Part shown: positions 20,990 to 29,641 of the stretch, one piece after another
How positions within the stretch are numbered: position 1 is the first letter of the stretch
Layout of the letters: each line of letters opens with the position of its first letter
NCBI GenBank assembly: GCA_963771985.1
Contig: CAVYVO010000011.1
Location: 310,001 to 374,000, forward strand
Direction of reading: 5' to 3'
Source: Trebonia sp963771985
GTDB taxonomy: Bacteria; Actinomycetota; Actinomycetes; Streptosporangiales; Streptosporangiaceae
Length of the DNA: 64,000 nt
Notes under the pieces: generated by a model
What the model was told of the DNA's origin: nothing
Database searches by the model: none
Seen by the model: the letters and a program-made list of their open reading frames with translations, nothing else
Translations under genes and position numbers: made by a program

Positions 20990-21331
20990 ATGTTCGTCAC
21001 TATCTCGCTGCTGCTGGCCGCGGCCTGCCTGCTCCCGGCGGCCGGCAAGCTGCTCGGCCACCCGAAGATGCGGCAGTCCGCCGCGCACTTCGGCATCCCC
21101 TGGCCCAGGTACCGGCTCATCGGAGCCGCCGAACTGGCCGCCGCCGCCGGCATCCTGGCCGGCCTGTGGTGGCACCCCCTCGGGATCGCCGCCGCGGCCG
21201 GGATGACCCTGCTGCTGGCCGGCGCGCTGATCACCCACCGGCGCGCCGCGGACAGCGGCAAAGAGACGGCACCGGCCCTGGTCGCCCTCGCCCTCACCAT
21301 CGTGTACCTGGCCATCGCCCTCACCAGCTAG
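20990..21331 (+). CDS. DoxX family membrane protein
   Basis: 113 residues with four hydrophobic segments and the signature AGKLLGHPKMRQSAAHFG, typical of DoxX-like proteins, some of which pair with quinone- or redox-linked systems. AGGAGG at 20979-20984 overlaps the stop of the frameshifted hydroxylase, so it belongs to the same transcript. Role in the pathway unknown. Confidence 0.88.
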   Translation: MFVTISLLLAAACLLPAAGKLLGHPKMRQSAAHFGIPWPRYRLIGAAELAAAAGILAGLWWHPLGIAAAAGMTLLLAGALITHRRAADSGKETAPALVALALTIVYLAIALTS

Positions 21332-21341
21332 CGGAGAAGTA

Positions 21342-22956
21342 ATGACCATTCAGACAGCACCCGGCGCTGCGCCGCCGGGATCCGCCGACACCGCCGACCA
21401 GGCAGCCCCGCTGGACGCGCTGCTCGCTGACGCCGCGCTCGGTACCTTCCGCCGGTTCGCCCCAGACGCGTCGGCCGCCAAGTTCGCGGTCGCTCTGGCC
21501 CGAAGGCCGTACACCACCGGCCGGAGGCTGGGCAGCCTCGCCGCCGAACTGGCACGGATCGGGGCTGGCACCTCTGCGCTGGCGCCCGCCAGGGGTGACC
21601 GTCGTTTCGCCGACCCGGCCTGGACAGGCAACGCCCTGCTGCGCCGGATCGTGCAGTCCTATCTGGCGGCGGGGCAGACCGCCGGCCAGCTCGTACGCGA
21701 CGCCGGGCTTGGCCCGCGCGACGACAAACGGGTCCGTTTCGGTGCCGGGAACCTCATCCAGGCGGTGTCGCCGAGCAATGTGCCGCTGGTGAATCCCTCC
21801 TCGGCCAAGGCCGTCATTGACACCGGCGGCCTCAGCCTGGTGCGCGGCGGTCTGACCCTGCTCCGCGACATGGCCAGCCCGCCGCGGATACCACAGATGG
21901 CAGACAGGTCGGCGTTCGAGGTAGGCCGCAACATCGCGGTCACCCCGGGAGAGGTGGTGCTGCGCACCGAGGTGCTCGAGCTGATCCAGTACCGCCCGCA
22001 AACAGCGCAGGTCCGGGAGATCCCGCTGCTGATCGTGCCGCCCACGATCAACAAGTTCTACGCCCTGGACCTGGCCCCCGGCCGCAGCATGGTGGAATAC
22101 CTGGTGCAAAACGGCCAGCAGGTGTTCGTGATCTCCTGGCGCAACCCAGACGCCCGGCACTCCGGCTGGGGCCTGGACACCTACGTCATGGCGGTGCTCG
22201 ATGCGCTCGAACGGGGTCGAGCGGATCTGCGGTACCGGCCGCACGGCGGTGACGGGCGTCTGCGCCGGCGGCATCATCGCCAGCGTCATGGCCGCACACC
22301 TGGCCGCCGTCGGCAAGCAGGACCGGCTCGCCTGCCTCAGCCTGCTGGTCACCGTGCTCGACACCGCGAACGCCGGCACCGTCGCCGCGCTGACGGACCA
22401 GCCGCTGGCGGCAGCGGCAAAGGCGATGTCCGGGCGCCGCGGCTACCTCGACGGCCGTGCCCTGGCCGAGGCGTTCGCCTGGCTGCGCCCAGGCGACCTG
22501 GTGTGGAACTACTGGGTGAACAATTACCTGCTCGGCAAGAAGCCGCCAGCGTTCGACATCTTGTTCTGGAACGCCGACACCACCTGGATGAGCGCCGGGC
22601 TGCATGCCGATTTCGTGGACCTGGCGATGGACAACAAGCTCGTCACGCCCGGAGGGCTGACGGTGCTCGGCACCCCGGTCGACCTGTCCCAGGTCAGCGT
22701 CGATTCCTGCATCGTCGCCGGGATCGCCGACCACATCACCCCGTGGCAGAATTGCTACCGCAGCACGCAGCTGCTCGGCGGCGAGAGCAGGTTCATCCTG
22801 TCCACCAGCGGTCACATCGCCGCGCTTGTCAACCCGCCCGGCAGCCCGAAGGCCACCTACCAGACCGGTGCGGTGCGGACAAGCCAGCACCAACAGAACG
22901 GCGGCGGGCTACGGCCGCTCGCCGCAGCGCCCGGCACCTACGTCTTCGGCAACTGA
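21342..22956 (+). pseudogene. phaC: poly(3-hydroxyalkanoate) synthase PhaC-like, frameshifted
   Basis: Class I-type PHA polymerase, about 537 residues if repaired. N-terminal part from ATG 21342: FIxxPWINKFY-like block PPTINKFYALDLAPGRSMVE and QQVFVISWRNPDARHSGWGL. An extra G in the run at 22211-22214 shifts the frame. The second part carries the lipase-like box GVCAGG with nucleophile Cys, the FDILFWNAD block, the catalytic Asp in GIADHITPW and His in SGHIAALVNPPG. A stretch of roughly 30 residues usually found between ATYQT and GGGL near the C-terminus is missing. It ends the aromatic operon; storage of acyl-CoA products as polymer is a reasonable inference. Confidence 0.82.
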
Positions 22957-23179
22957 TCGGCGACGCTCTGGCCACCGGATCGGAGGCTGCACTGGAGGCA
23001 GTGGAGTCGGCACGGATCGTTCGGAAGAAAAAAGGAGATCATCCCGAACGGACCTCAGGTGTCTGCACTCAGGAACATCTGCTGCGGATCCCTGGCAGTA
23101 CGGGGAGGAGGCGCTGTGGTATCACGGAGCCTGCCGGAGAGAAAGCCGCCGCTAGTTTCCAGTCTGGCTACCGAGCAGG

Positions 23180-24334
23180 ATGTATGCCGTGACGGACCGC
23201 AGGCATGCTCAGCACCCCGACGGGGGGCCCGTCAACGTCGGGGAGACCGCTCCGGTCGCGGCGAAAGCGGCCGCGATCGACGCCGCGCAGGCGCGCCCGC
23301 TGACCTGGAAGACTGTCGTCAAGCGGGCCCTGGCCGTCGCGGTGGCCGGCGCGGCCATCTACCTGGTGCTGCCCAAGCTCATCGCGGTGCTGGGGGCCTG
23401 GCCGCGGCTGTCGACGCTGAACCCGGCCTGGTTCACGGTCTGCCTGGCTGCCGAGCTGGTCTCGTTCATCTGCAACTTCGCCCTGCAGCGGCTGGCGCTG
23501 CGCACCAAAGGCTGGTTCCCCGTGGTCACCGCCGGGCTGGCCGGCAACGCGGTCACCAACAGCCTGCCCGGCGGCAGCGCAGCCGGCGCCGCCGCCCAGT
23601 TCCATATGCTCACCACCGCGGGGTTCGACACCGACACCGCCGTCGGCGGCCTCACCGCGTTCTCGCTGCTCGAGGTCGGCGGCCTGCTGGCGCTGCCCAT
23701 CTTCGCGCTGCCTGCTCTACTGGCCGGGGTGCCGGTCAGCCGCGGGCTGGTCCGTACCGCCCTGCTCGGGGTCGCCGCGTTCGTCCTGTACGCGGTCTTC
23801 GGCATGATCGTGCTGCGCACCGACTGGCCGCTGGCAACAGCCGGGCGGGTGGCGCAGAGCGTGTGGAACCGGGTCACCCGCGGGCACCGGCAGCCGGTGA
23901 CCGGCCTGGACCGGCGGCTGCTGGCCGAACGCGACACGATCAGGGCGGTGCTGGGCACGAACTGGCGGCAGGCGGTCCTGCTGACCGCCGGCCGCCTCGG
24001 CTTCGACTACGGCTGCCTGCTGGCCGCCCTGCGCGCCACCGGAGCCGAGCCGCAGCCCTCCCTGGTGCTGCTGGCCTACGCCGCGGCCGGCATCGTCGCG
24101 CTGTTCCCGGTCACCCCGGGCGGGCTCGGCATCGTGGAGGCCAGCCTGAGCGGCCTGCTGATCCTGGCCGGCGTCCGCGCCGGCTACGCCGTCCTGGCCA
24201 CCCTGGCCTACCGGATCGCCTCCTACTGGCTCCCCCTGCTGGCCGGGCCGCCGGCCTACCTGCTGTTCCGCCGCCGCTACGGACAGCCGGTCCCCCGCCG
24301 CGCCACGCCGAGCGAGCCCGACTCCACCGCATAG
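23180..24334 (+). CDS. lysylphosphatidylglycerol synthase TM region/UPF0104 family membrane protein
   Basis: 384 residues with about eight membrane segments (for instance AVAVAGAAIYLVLPKLIAVL, LLGVAAFVLYAVFGMIVL). Contains ALRTKGWFPVVTAGLAGNAV, TNSLPGGSAAGAAAQFHML and the C-terminal FPVTPGGLGIVEASLSGLL, the hallmarks of the YbhN/AglD2/MprF-flippase superfamily. Probably moves or modifies a lipid. ATG 23180 follows GCAGGA. The 223 bases ahead of it hold no clear gene. Convergent with the yqeG-like gene; only 12 bases separate the stops. Confidence 0.88.
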   Translation: MYAVTDRRHAQHPDGGPVNVGETAPVAAKAAAIDAAQARPLTWKTVVKRALAVAVAGAAIYLVLPKLIAVLGAWPRLSTLNPAWFTVCLAAELVSFICNFALQRLALRTKGWFPVVTAGLAGNAVTNSLPGGSAAGAAAQFHMLTTAGFDTDTAVGGLTAFSLLEVGGLLALPIFALPALLAGVPVSRGLVRTALLGVAAFVLYAVFGMIVLRTDWPLATAGRVAQSVWNRVTRGHRQPVTGLDRRLLAERDTIRAVLGTNWRQAVLLTAGRLGFDYGCLLAALRATGAEPQPSLVLLAYAAAGIVALFPVTPGGLGIVEASLSGLLILAGVRAGYAVLATLAYRIASYWLPLLAGPPAYLLFRRRYGQPVPRRATPSEPDSTA

Positions 24335-24346
24335 CCCGGGCCTATG

Positions 24347-24937
24347 TCACCGGCCGGCGGCCGACCGGCGGAACAGCACCGGGCGCACCAGCTCGCCCCA
24401 GCGATGCATGAGCCCGGGCCCGAGCGGAACGCCGGCCAGTTCCGGCGCGCAGTGCAGGAACGTAAACCCCAGCCGATAGGCGAGTATCCCGTCGGTGGGG
24501 AGCTGATCACCTGCCACGGCGCCCGGCCGGGGAAGGTCGCGGTACGGCGCGGTCCGCAGCGGCTTCTGGGCGGATGCCAGGTACCTGACCTGGAGGCCGT
24601 CGCAGGCCGGGACGGCGGACGGGCGGCGAGCCGAGTTGGTGGCGAAGACGACCACGCGCACCGACGGGACCGTCCTAGCGTCGCCGAGGATGCGCGCTAT
24701 GCCCTGGTCAAGTGATTCCTGACTGCCGTGCCAGGGCGCGACCAGCGGTTCCACGTCGAAAATCATCGTCCTGACTGACAGCTCCCTGGCCTCGGCGAAC
24801 AGGTCAGCCAGCCCGGTAACGCGTATATAGCCGCTTGTCACCGGATCCCGCCTTTCCGCCGGAACACCTGCCGCGGAGCCGGCAATCCCGAGATGATGAC
24901 GCGGAACAAGCCGCATGATCGCCCGGCCGGCACTCAT
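24347..24937 (-). CDS. YqeG-like HAD phosphatase
   Basis: 196 residues of HAD-IIIA type. Motif I FDVEPLVAPW, motif II VVVFATNS, motif III Lys in ASAQKPLR and motif IV VAGDQLPTDGILAYRLG all align with YqeG/PGP-phosphatase proteins. The second acidic residue of the usual DxD motif is Glu instead of Asp, which could change activity. Family members dephosphorylate phosphatidylglycerophosphate in plastids and bacteria, which fits the membrane-lipid neighbour. Start ATG 24937 overlaps the transporter stop by 4 bases, indicating coupled translation. Confidence 0.75.
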   Translation of the reverse strand: MSAGRAIMRLVPRHHLGIAGSAAGVPAERRDPVTSGYIRVTGLADLFAEARELSVRTMIFDVEPLVAPWHGSQESLDQGIARILGDARTVPSVRVVVFATNSARRPSAVPACDGLQVRYLASAQKPLRTAPYRDLPRPGAVAGDQLPTDGILAYRLGFTFLHCAPELAGVPLGPGLMHRWGELVRPVLFRRSAAGR

Positions 24938-26139
24938 GAAACCAGTGCACTGCCGCCAGCGTTACGAGGGCAAGAACCGCTGGCGCCCTCGTCTGCTGGC
25001 TCAGCCGCAGGCGCCGGGGGTTCCAGGGGCTCGTCCGGGGCGGTGGCCTGCCAGACCTCCCTGACCAGCACCTGCAGCGCCCCGGCGGTCGGGATGGCCA
25101 GCAGCGCTGCGACGAAACCGCCGAATATGCCGCCGATCAGGTTGCCGAGCGAGGCGCCGGCCAGCACGGCGATGAATACGAGCAGCGGGCTGATCCGCAC
25201 CGTCTTGCTCATGACCACCGGGTTCAGGACGTGGTTCTCGATCTGGGTGTAGACGGCGAAGACGACCGCGGTGACGATGCCCGCGGTGAGGCCCCGGGCG
25301 ATGAACGCGAACAGCACGGTGGGGATGCCGGCCAGGGCCCCGCCGATCATCGGCAGGAAGTCCACCAGGGCCACCCACAGGCCCCACAGCAACGGGAACG
25401 GCACGCCGAGGATCAGCAGCGTCACGAAGACCACCGTCCCGGCGGTGAGCGAGGTCAGCAGGTTGCCGAACATGTACCCGGCGGACTTGTGGCTGACGTC
25501 GGCCGCTATCCGGGTGACCGTGGCCCTGCGGCGCGGGGTCAGCTGGCCGAGCGTCCAGTTCCACATCTTCGGGCCCTCGAGCAGCAGGAGCAGGACCAGG
25601 ACGAAGAGCGTGAACATCTCGATGATTACCGAGACCGCGCCCTTGCCGAGGGTCAGGGCCGGCTTGCTGAGCGCCTGGGCGTAGCCGGCCAGCCTGGGCG
25701 TGTTGTGCTGCACCCAGCTCTGGACGTGGTACCTGGCCACGAGGTGGCCGATCCAGCCCGTGCCGTGCTGCGCGCTGGCGATGTAGCCGGGCAGCCGGTC
25801 CGCCAGGTGGGTGATCCCGCTGGCCAGCGGCACGCCGAACGCCGCGGCCAGGGCGAGGAAGACCAGCGCGGACCAGAGCGTGACGATCATCACGGCCGGG
25901 CCCCGGCGCGGGATCCGCCGCTGCACTTTAGCCACGGCCGGGTTGAGCAGCATCGCGGTGAAGCCCGCCACGAGCATCAACAGCACGATGTCCCGCAGCA
26001 GGTACATCAGCTTGCCGGCCAGGTAGGCAGCGACGATTACCCCGGCCGTGACCAGGATGGTCCGCAGCGGGACGCGGCGCCGGTCGGCGGCGTCGAACAG
26101 GCGCGCCAGCCTGCCCCGCGGCGGCTGCTCACAGCTCAT
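24934..26139 (-). CDS. AI-2E family transporter (PerM/TqsA-like)
   Basis: 401 residues with the eight-segment layout of the AI-2 exporter superfamily: GKLMYLLRDIVLLMLVAGFT, then VSVIIEMFTLFVLVLLLLLE, and the signature block GVPFPLLWGLWVALVDFLPM followed by IGGALAGIPTVL, then FAVYTQIENHVLNPVVM. Members export small molecules or act as sodium/proton antiporters; the substrate here is unknown. The C-terminal tail is Pro/Glu-rich. First gene of a two-gene operon with the YqeG-like phosphatase. Confidence 0.92.
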   Translation of the reverse strand: MSCEQPPRGRLARLFDAADRRRVPLRTILVTAGVIVAAYLAGKLMYLLRDIVLLMLVAGFTAMLLNPAVAKVQRRIPRRGPAVMIVTLWSALVFLALAAAFGVPLASGITHLADRLPGYIASAQHGTGWIGHLVARYHVQSWVQHNTPRLAGYAQALSKPALTLGKGAVSVIIEMFTLFVLVLLLLLEGPKMWNWTLGQLTPRRRATVTRIAADVSHKSAGYMFGNLLTSLTAGTVVFVTLLILGVPFPLLWGLWVALVDFLPMIGGALAGIPTVLFAFIARGLTAGIVTAVVFAVYTQIENHVLNPVVMSKTVRISPLLVFIAVLAGASLGNLIGGIFGGFVAALLAIPTAGALQVLVREVWQATAPDEPLEPPAPAAEPADEGASGSCPRNAGGSALVS

Positions 26140-26228
26140 AGCTCACCTGACCAGCACGCCAGGACTCTGCGCGCGACGGGCTGTGTCGTCATGACCGGGC
26201 TCCTCGCACCAAATTGCTGAACTAATCC

Positions 26229-26866
26229 ATCACTCTTGTCATCTATCATCAGTTATGATTATGATGCTGTCAAGAGCTGACCCGGCCGGACCCGGGCACC
26301 CCCGGCACGCCGGGCAGCGAACCCAGAGAAAGGAACCGTCATGTTCAAGTCACTCAGCGCGTCCCTGATCACGCGCGGCATCCTGGCCGTGATCATCGGG
26401 GTCATCGCGCTGGCCTGGCCCTCGGTCACCGTGCTGGCGCTGGTCATCTTGTTCGCCGTCTACGCGTTCATCGCCGCCGGCCTGCAAGCCGCCCGCGCCT
26501 TCAGCAGCGCCAAGGCCGGGCCGGTATTCGGGCACCTGCTGCTCGGGCTGGCCGACCTGGCCGCCGGGGTGATCGCACTGGCCTGGCCCGGGCCGACCGC
26601 GCTGGTCCTGGTGCTGATCGTGGGCGTGTGGGCGGTCATCGCCGGCCTCGCCGAGTTCTTCGCCGCCTTCCAGTCCGGCGAGCCCGCCGGGACCCGGGCC
26701 ATGCTCATCCTGGGCGGCCTGGCCACCACCGCGTTCGGCGTGGTGCTGTGCGCCCGCCCCGGCATCGGCGCGGTCACCCTCGCCCTGCTGTTCGCCCTGT
26801 TCAACCTCATCGCCGGAACCTGGATGCTCGGCCACGGCATCGAACTGCGCCGCACCGGCAACACCC
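26229..26866 (+). repeat. 638-bp inverted repeat, right arm
   Basis: Reverse complement of 14218-14855, covering the promoter, leader and codons 1-174 of hdeD copy 2. Beyond 26866 the two copies diverge at once. The near identity over non-coding as well as coding bases implies recent duplication or gene conversion. Confidence 0.9.
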
Positions 26867-26910
26867 CGCACTCCATCAGGCCGGGAATGCCGGAAAAGAA
26901 GGCGGCCTGA
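26341..26910 (+). CDS. HdeD family (DUF308) membrane protein, copy 2
   Basis: 189 residues, six hydrophobic segments, identical to copy 1 (14186-14743) through the RTGNT near residue 174, then a different tail PHSIRPGMPEKKAA. AAAGGAA ribosome site. Followed after 3 bases by a second small membrane protein, with which it probably forms an operon. The tail difference means one copy acquired a new 3' end at the repeat boundary. Confidence 0.9.
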   Translation: MFKSLSASLITRGILAVIIGVIALAWPSVTVLALVILFAVYAFIAAGLQAARAFSSAKAGPVFGHLLLGLADLAAGVIALAWPGPTALVLVLIVGVWAVIAGLAEFFAAFQSGEPAGTRAMLILGGLATTAFGVVLCARPGIGAVTLALLFALFNLIAGTWMLGHGIELRRTGNTPHSIRPGMPEKKAA

Positions 26911-26913
26911 GCC

Positions 26914-27429
26914 ATGCCCGGACAAGAGGAACCACTCCCGGAGCGCAACAACTCCCCGGACCGCACGGTAGACGCGAGACAGCTGTGGTCTGGCGGCGCG
27001 GCGACGGCGGTCGTCGCGGCGCTCATAGCGCTGGCCGGCATCCTGGTATGCCGGTGGCTGTTCAACATCCCCATCCTGGCGCCGCGCCAGGACGGCACGT
27101 GGGGCGATGCGTCCACTGCGGGGTATGCGATCGCGGCCGCCGCCGCCGCGCTGGCCGCGACGGCGATCATGCACCTGCTCCTGATCGCTACGCCGCGGCC
27201 GCGGACGTTCTTCACCTGGATCATCGGACTGGGGACAGTGATCGCGGTTGTGTACCCGTTCAGCACCACGGCCCCGCTGTCCCAGAAGGTGGCCACCGCA
27301 CTCATCAACCTGGTGCTCGGCGCCGCCATCGGGTCGCTGGTCAACGGGACCGCCGCGCGGGTGATACGGCGACGAGCGATCACTGGCGGCGACCAGCGCA
27401 ACTACCCGTCGCCAGCACTGGAGAACTGA
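26914..27429 (+). CDS. four-segment membrane protein, DUF6069-like
   Basis: 171 residues. Hydrophobic segments at about 30-48, 70-92, 101-120 and 130-147, with a cytoplasmic basic tail. AALIALAGILVCRWLFNIPI and FTWIIGLGTVIAVVYPFS match the style of DUF6069 actinobacterial membrane proteins. Function unknown. It starts 3 bases after the hdeD stop. Confidence 0.7.
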   Translation: MPGQEEPLPERNNSPDRTVDARQLWSGGAATAVVAALIALAGILVCRWLFNIPILAPRQDGTWGDASTAGYAIAAAAAALAATAIMHLLLIATPRPRTFFTWIIGLGTVIAVVYPFSTTAPLSQKVATALINLVLGAAIGSLVNGTAARVIRRRAITGGDQRNYPSPALEN

Positions 27430-28030
27430 GCTGCCGAGGCGGGAGGCGGAGACCGCTGCTCATGGCAGCGGCCGATTGCAAGGGGATGACCGGATATGTC
27501 TGAGGACGGCCAGCGCGAACCGGGCAACGGCGGCACGGCTCATCGCGGGCGGCCGGCAGCGGGCAGGTACGGATCTTGTGGTGAGACCTCTTGTACCGGG
27601 GGCTCCGCGCCTTCCCGGGGATCTCCCACTATGTCCGCACGCCTGCCCGTATGGCCGTTATGCGATGAGTGCCGGGTTCACCCTTGCTGAGAAAACCTCA
27701 TGGTGCCATCCCGGTCGTGTAGCTGGCCTAGCGCGGAGCATAGGCGATCGACGAAGAAGGAAGCGAATACCGGCTTGACAATGCAGAGCGTGACTCGTTG
27801 CGGGCGTCGACGCGCACCCGGGTCGATCAAAGCACGTTGGCAAGACGACGTCGCCGACGCCGACCCACTCGATCAGGTCGGCAATGTCCCGCGCTTACTG
27901 CCGCGACCAGAATTGCAGGACGCCTTCGGATCCTGGACCTGGAAGATGACCTGGTGGCTGAGCGCGCCCTGACCGCCTGCACGAACGGCTCGCCGAACGG
28001 GACGGGCCGGACAGCTGACCCGGCCCCGGG
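27430..28030. other. 600-bp stretch without a supported gene
   Basis: No frame here reads as a convincing protein. Codon use is scattered, and several short overlapping frames with high Arg/Ser content look random. The last 150 bases contain a helical-looking piece (RLRILDLEDDLVAERALTAC) that could be the tail of a lost gene, but there is no start and no family match. Confidence 0.4.
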
Positions 28031-28390
28031 CTACGCGCTGCCCGACGGCCGGGAGCGCGATTTACGCGCCTGCGGCACGGGGGGCTCGCTGCCAAGGAGT
28101 TCCCTGAGCCGGGCCAGCTCGGCCTGCAGCTGCCGGGTTTCCTCCTGCAACTGCAGGACCCGGCGGATACCGGCCAGGTTCATCCCGTCGGCGGTCAGCG
28201 CGCAGATCTCCTGCAGCCGGTCGATGTCCCGCCGGGAGTACCGGCGGGTGCCGCCCGCGCTGCGCGCCGGGTCCAGCAGTCCTTCCCGCTCGTAGATCCG
28301 CAGCGTCTGCGGGTGCAGCCCGGCCAGCTCGGCGGCCACCGAGATGCTGAACAGGCCCCGGTCCAGGTCCGCCCATCCCGGGTTCACCAT
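28031..28390 (-). CDS. hspR: MerR-family heat shock regulator HspR
   Basis: 119 residues. The N-terminal MerR helix-turn-helix FSISVAAELAGLHPQTLRIY followed by REGLLDPARSAGGTRRYSRR is diagnostic of HspR, the repressor of dnaK/clpB/hsp20 genes in actinobacteria. A coiled-coil (VLQLQEETRQLQAELARLRE) follows. ATG 28390 overlaps the dnaJ-like stop by 7 bases, so both are coupled. In other actinomycetes HspR works with DnaK; here dnaK is not in the window. Divergent hsp20 is the probable local target. Confidence 0.92.
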   Translation of the reverse strand: MVNPGWADLDRGLFSISVAAELAGLHPQTLRIYEREGLLDPARSAGGTRRYSRRDIDRLQEICALTADGMNLAGIRRVLQLQEETRQLQAELARLRELLGSEPPVPQARKSRSRPSGSA

Positions 28391-28869
28391 GGCCGACCCC
28401 GGTCCCGGGCCACGTACCGCAGCGCCAGCTCCGCCAGGACGGCCAGCGTGTACTCTTCCTCATCCCAGTCGGCTGCGGGTGATTCCGGACGGGTTCTTTC
28501 CACCCGGACCGGTCCCGCTCGCAACGGCGGCTCGGCCGCCCGCACCCGCGGCGGCATGCTGCCTGTCCCGCCGGGGCCGGGCGACCGCCGCACCGTGACC
28601 CGGACCGCGGGCTGCTGCCCGCGGGCGAGGTCGCGGTCATAGGCGGCACGGCTGGCCTGGTCGCCGAGCACCTGGTACGCCTCGGCCAGGGCGCGGAACC
28701 GGCCCGGCGCGGCGGCGTCACCCGGCCGGGCATCGGGGTGCTCGGCCCGGGCCCGGCGCCGCCAGGCCTGCGTGATCTCGTGCCGCGAGGCCTCCCGGGG
28801 CACTCCCAGCAGCTGGTACAGATCCGGGCCCGGCCCGCCGTGATCCGCAGCGGCCATGACCGTCACCAT
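28384..28869 (-). CDS. J-domain (DnaJ/CbpA-like) co-chaperone
   Basis: J-domain at the N-terminus: DLYQLLGVPREASRHEITQA, the essential HPD motif in RAEHPDARPG, and FRALAEAYQVLGDQASRAAY. No Gly/Phe-rich or zinc-finger region, so it is a short type III J-protein with a Pro/Arg-rich middle and a C-terminal EEEYTLAVLAELALRYVARD helix. The start is uncertain: ATG 28869, GTG 28866, ATG 28857 and GTG 28884 are all in frame, with GGAAGG close ahead. Cotranscribed with hspR. Confidence 0.85.
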   Translation of the reverse strand: MVTVMAAADHGGPGPDLYQLLGVPREASRHEITQAWRRRARAEHPDARPGDAAAPGRFRALAEAYQVLGDQASRAAYDRDLARGQQPAVRVTVRRSPGPGGTGSMPPRVRAAEPPLRAGPVRVERTRPESPAADWDEEEYTLAVLAELALRYVARDRGRPW

Positions 28870-28938
28870 CCCTTCCGCAGGCACGGCTGCACATCAGCCT
28901 GCCTCCAGTATGCGGCAGAAGAAAATCTCAGTCGAGTC

Positions 28939-28968
28939 TTGTCAGATAATTCTGTGGCGTGCTATATA
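28939..28968 (+). promoter_or_regulatory. probable housekeeping promoter of hsp20
   Basis: TTGTCA (28939-28944) and TATATA (28963-28968) with an 18-base spacer, about 50 bases ahead of the hsp20 start. A clean HAIR element (CTTGAGT-N7-ACTCAAG) is not seen. AAGGAGG at 29005-29011 is the ribosome site. Confidence 0.6.
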
Positions 28969-29020
28969 GATCCCGTGAGCGCGACATGACCATCTCAGAC
29001 AGGTAAGGAGGCACCCGATC

Positions 29021-29443
29021 ATGCTCATGCGCACTGACCCGTTCCGCGAGCTGGACCGGCTCACCCAGCAGGTGCTCGGCACCACCGCCCGGCCCGCAGC
29101 GATGCCCATGGACGCCTACCGGCAGGGCGACAACTTCTACATCTGCCTGGACCTGCCCGGCATCTCCGCTGACTCCATCGACCTGACCGTCGAGCAGAAC
29201 GTGCTGACCGTCCGCGCCGAGCGCGCCCCGGTGAAGGCCGACGGCGCCCAGATGATCGTCGCCGAACGGCCCTACGGCATCTTCACCCGGCAGGTCTTCC
29301 TCGGCGAGACCCTGGATGCCGACCACATCGGCGCCGACTACGCCGCCGGCGTGCTCACCCTGATCATCCCGGTCCACGAGGCCGCCAAGCCCCGCAGCAT
29401 CCACGTCACCAGCAGCGACCAGAAGCAGGCCGTCACCGCCTGA
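29021..29443 (+). CDS. Hsp20/alpha-crystallin small heat shock protein
   Basis: 140 residues with the alpha-crystallin core from about 30 to 125: NFYICLDLPGISADSIDLTV, VLTVRAER, then the A-x-x-x-n-GVL-like signature YAAGVLTLIIPVHE. ATP-independent holdase that keeps unfolded proteins soluble. AAGGAGG lies 9 bases ahead of ATG 29021. Divergent from the dnaJ-hspR operon across 137 bases, so HspR control is likely. A strong hairpin follows the stop. Confidence 0.93.
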   Translation: MLMRTDPFRELDRLTQQVLGTTARPAAMPMDAYRQGDNFYICLDLPGISADSIDLTVEQNVLTVRAERAPVKADGAQMIVAERPYGIFTRQVFLGETLDADHIGADYAAGVLTLIIPVHEAAKPRSIHVTSSDQKQAVTA

Positions 29444-29456
29444 CTTCCGGCAGCAT

Positions 29457-29497
29457 GACTGGCATGGGCCGCCGGCATCGGGCGGCCCATGCCAGTC
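29457..29497 (+). terminator. strong hairpin terminator after hsp20
   Basis: A perfect 17-bp stem (arms GACTGGCATGGGCCGCC and its complement) with a 7-base loop starts 14 bases after the hsp20 stop. No T-run follows, as is common for actinobacterial terminators. The region to 29641 has no gene. Confidence 0.8.
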
Positions 29498-29641
29498 GGC
29501 AACTCCTGCAGGCGGCAACTCACCGAGACCGGCCACGGACAACGCCCAGACCATCCGGGCCCGCTGCGGCCCCGGCACGCGGCCCTCACCGCCGCACGAG
29601 AGATCGACATCGCCACCGTGGCCAGGCGGCGCGAGCGGCTG

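Noticed and set aside
27476..27972. Small frames of 60-100 codons after the DUF6069-like gene
   Set aside because: They overlap each other on both strands, lack ribosome sites and have random composition.
28884..29020. HAIR element for HspR
   Set aside because: No CTTGAGT-N7-ACTCAAG match; the closest bases (GAGTCTTG) do not form the repeat.
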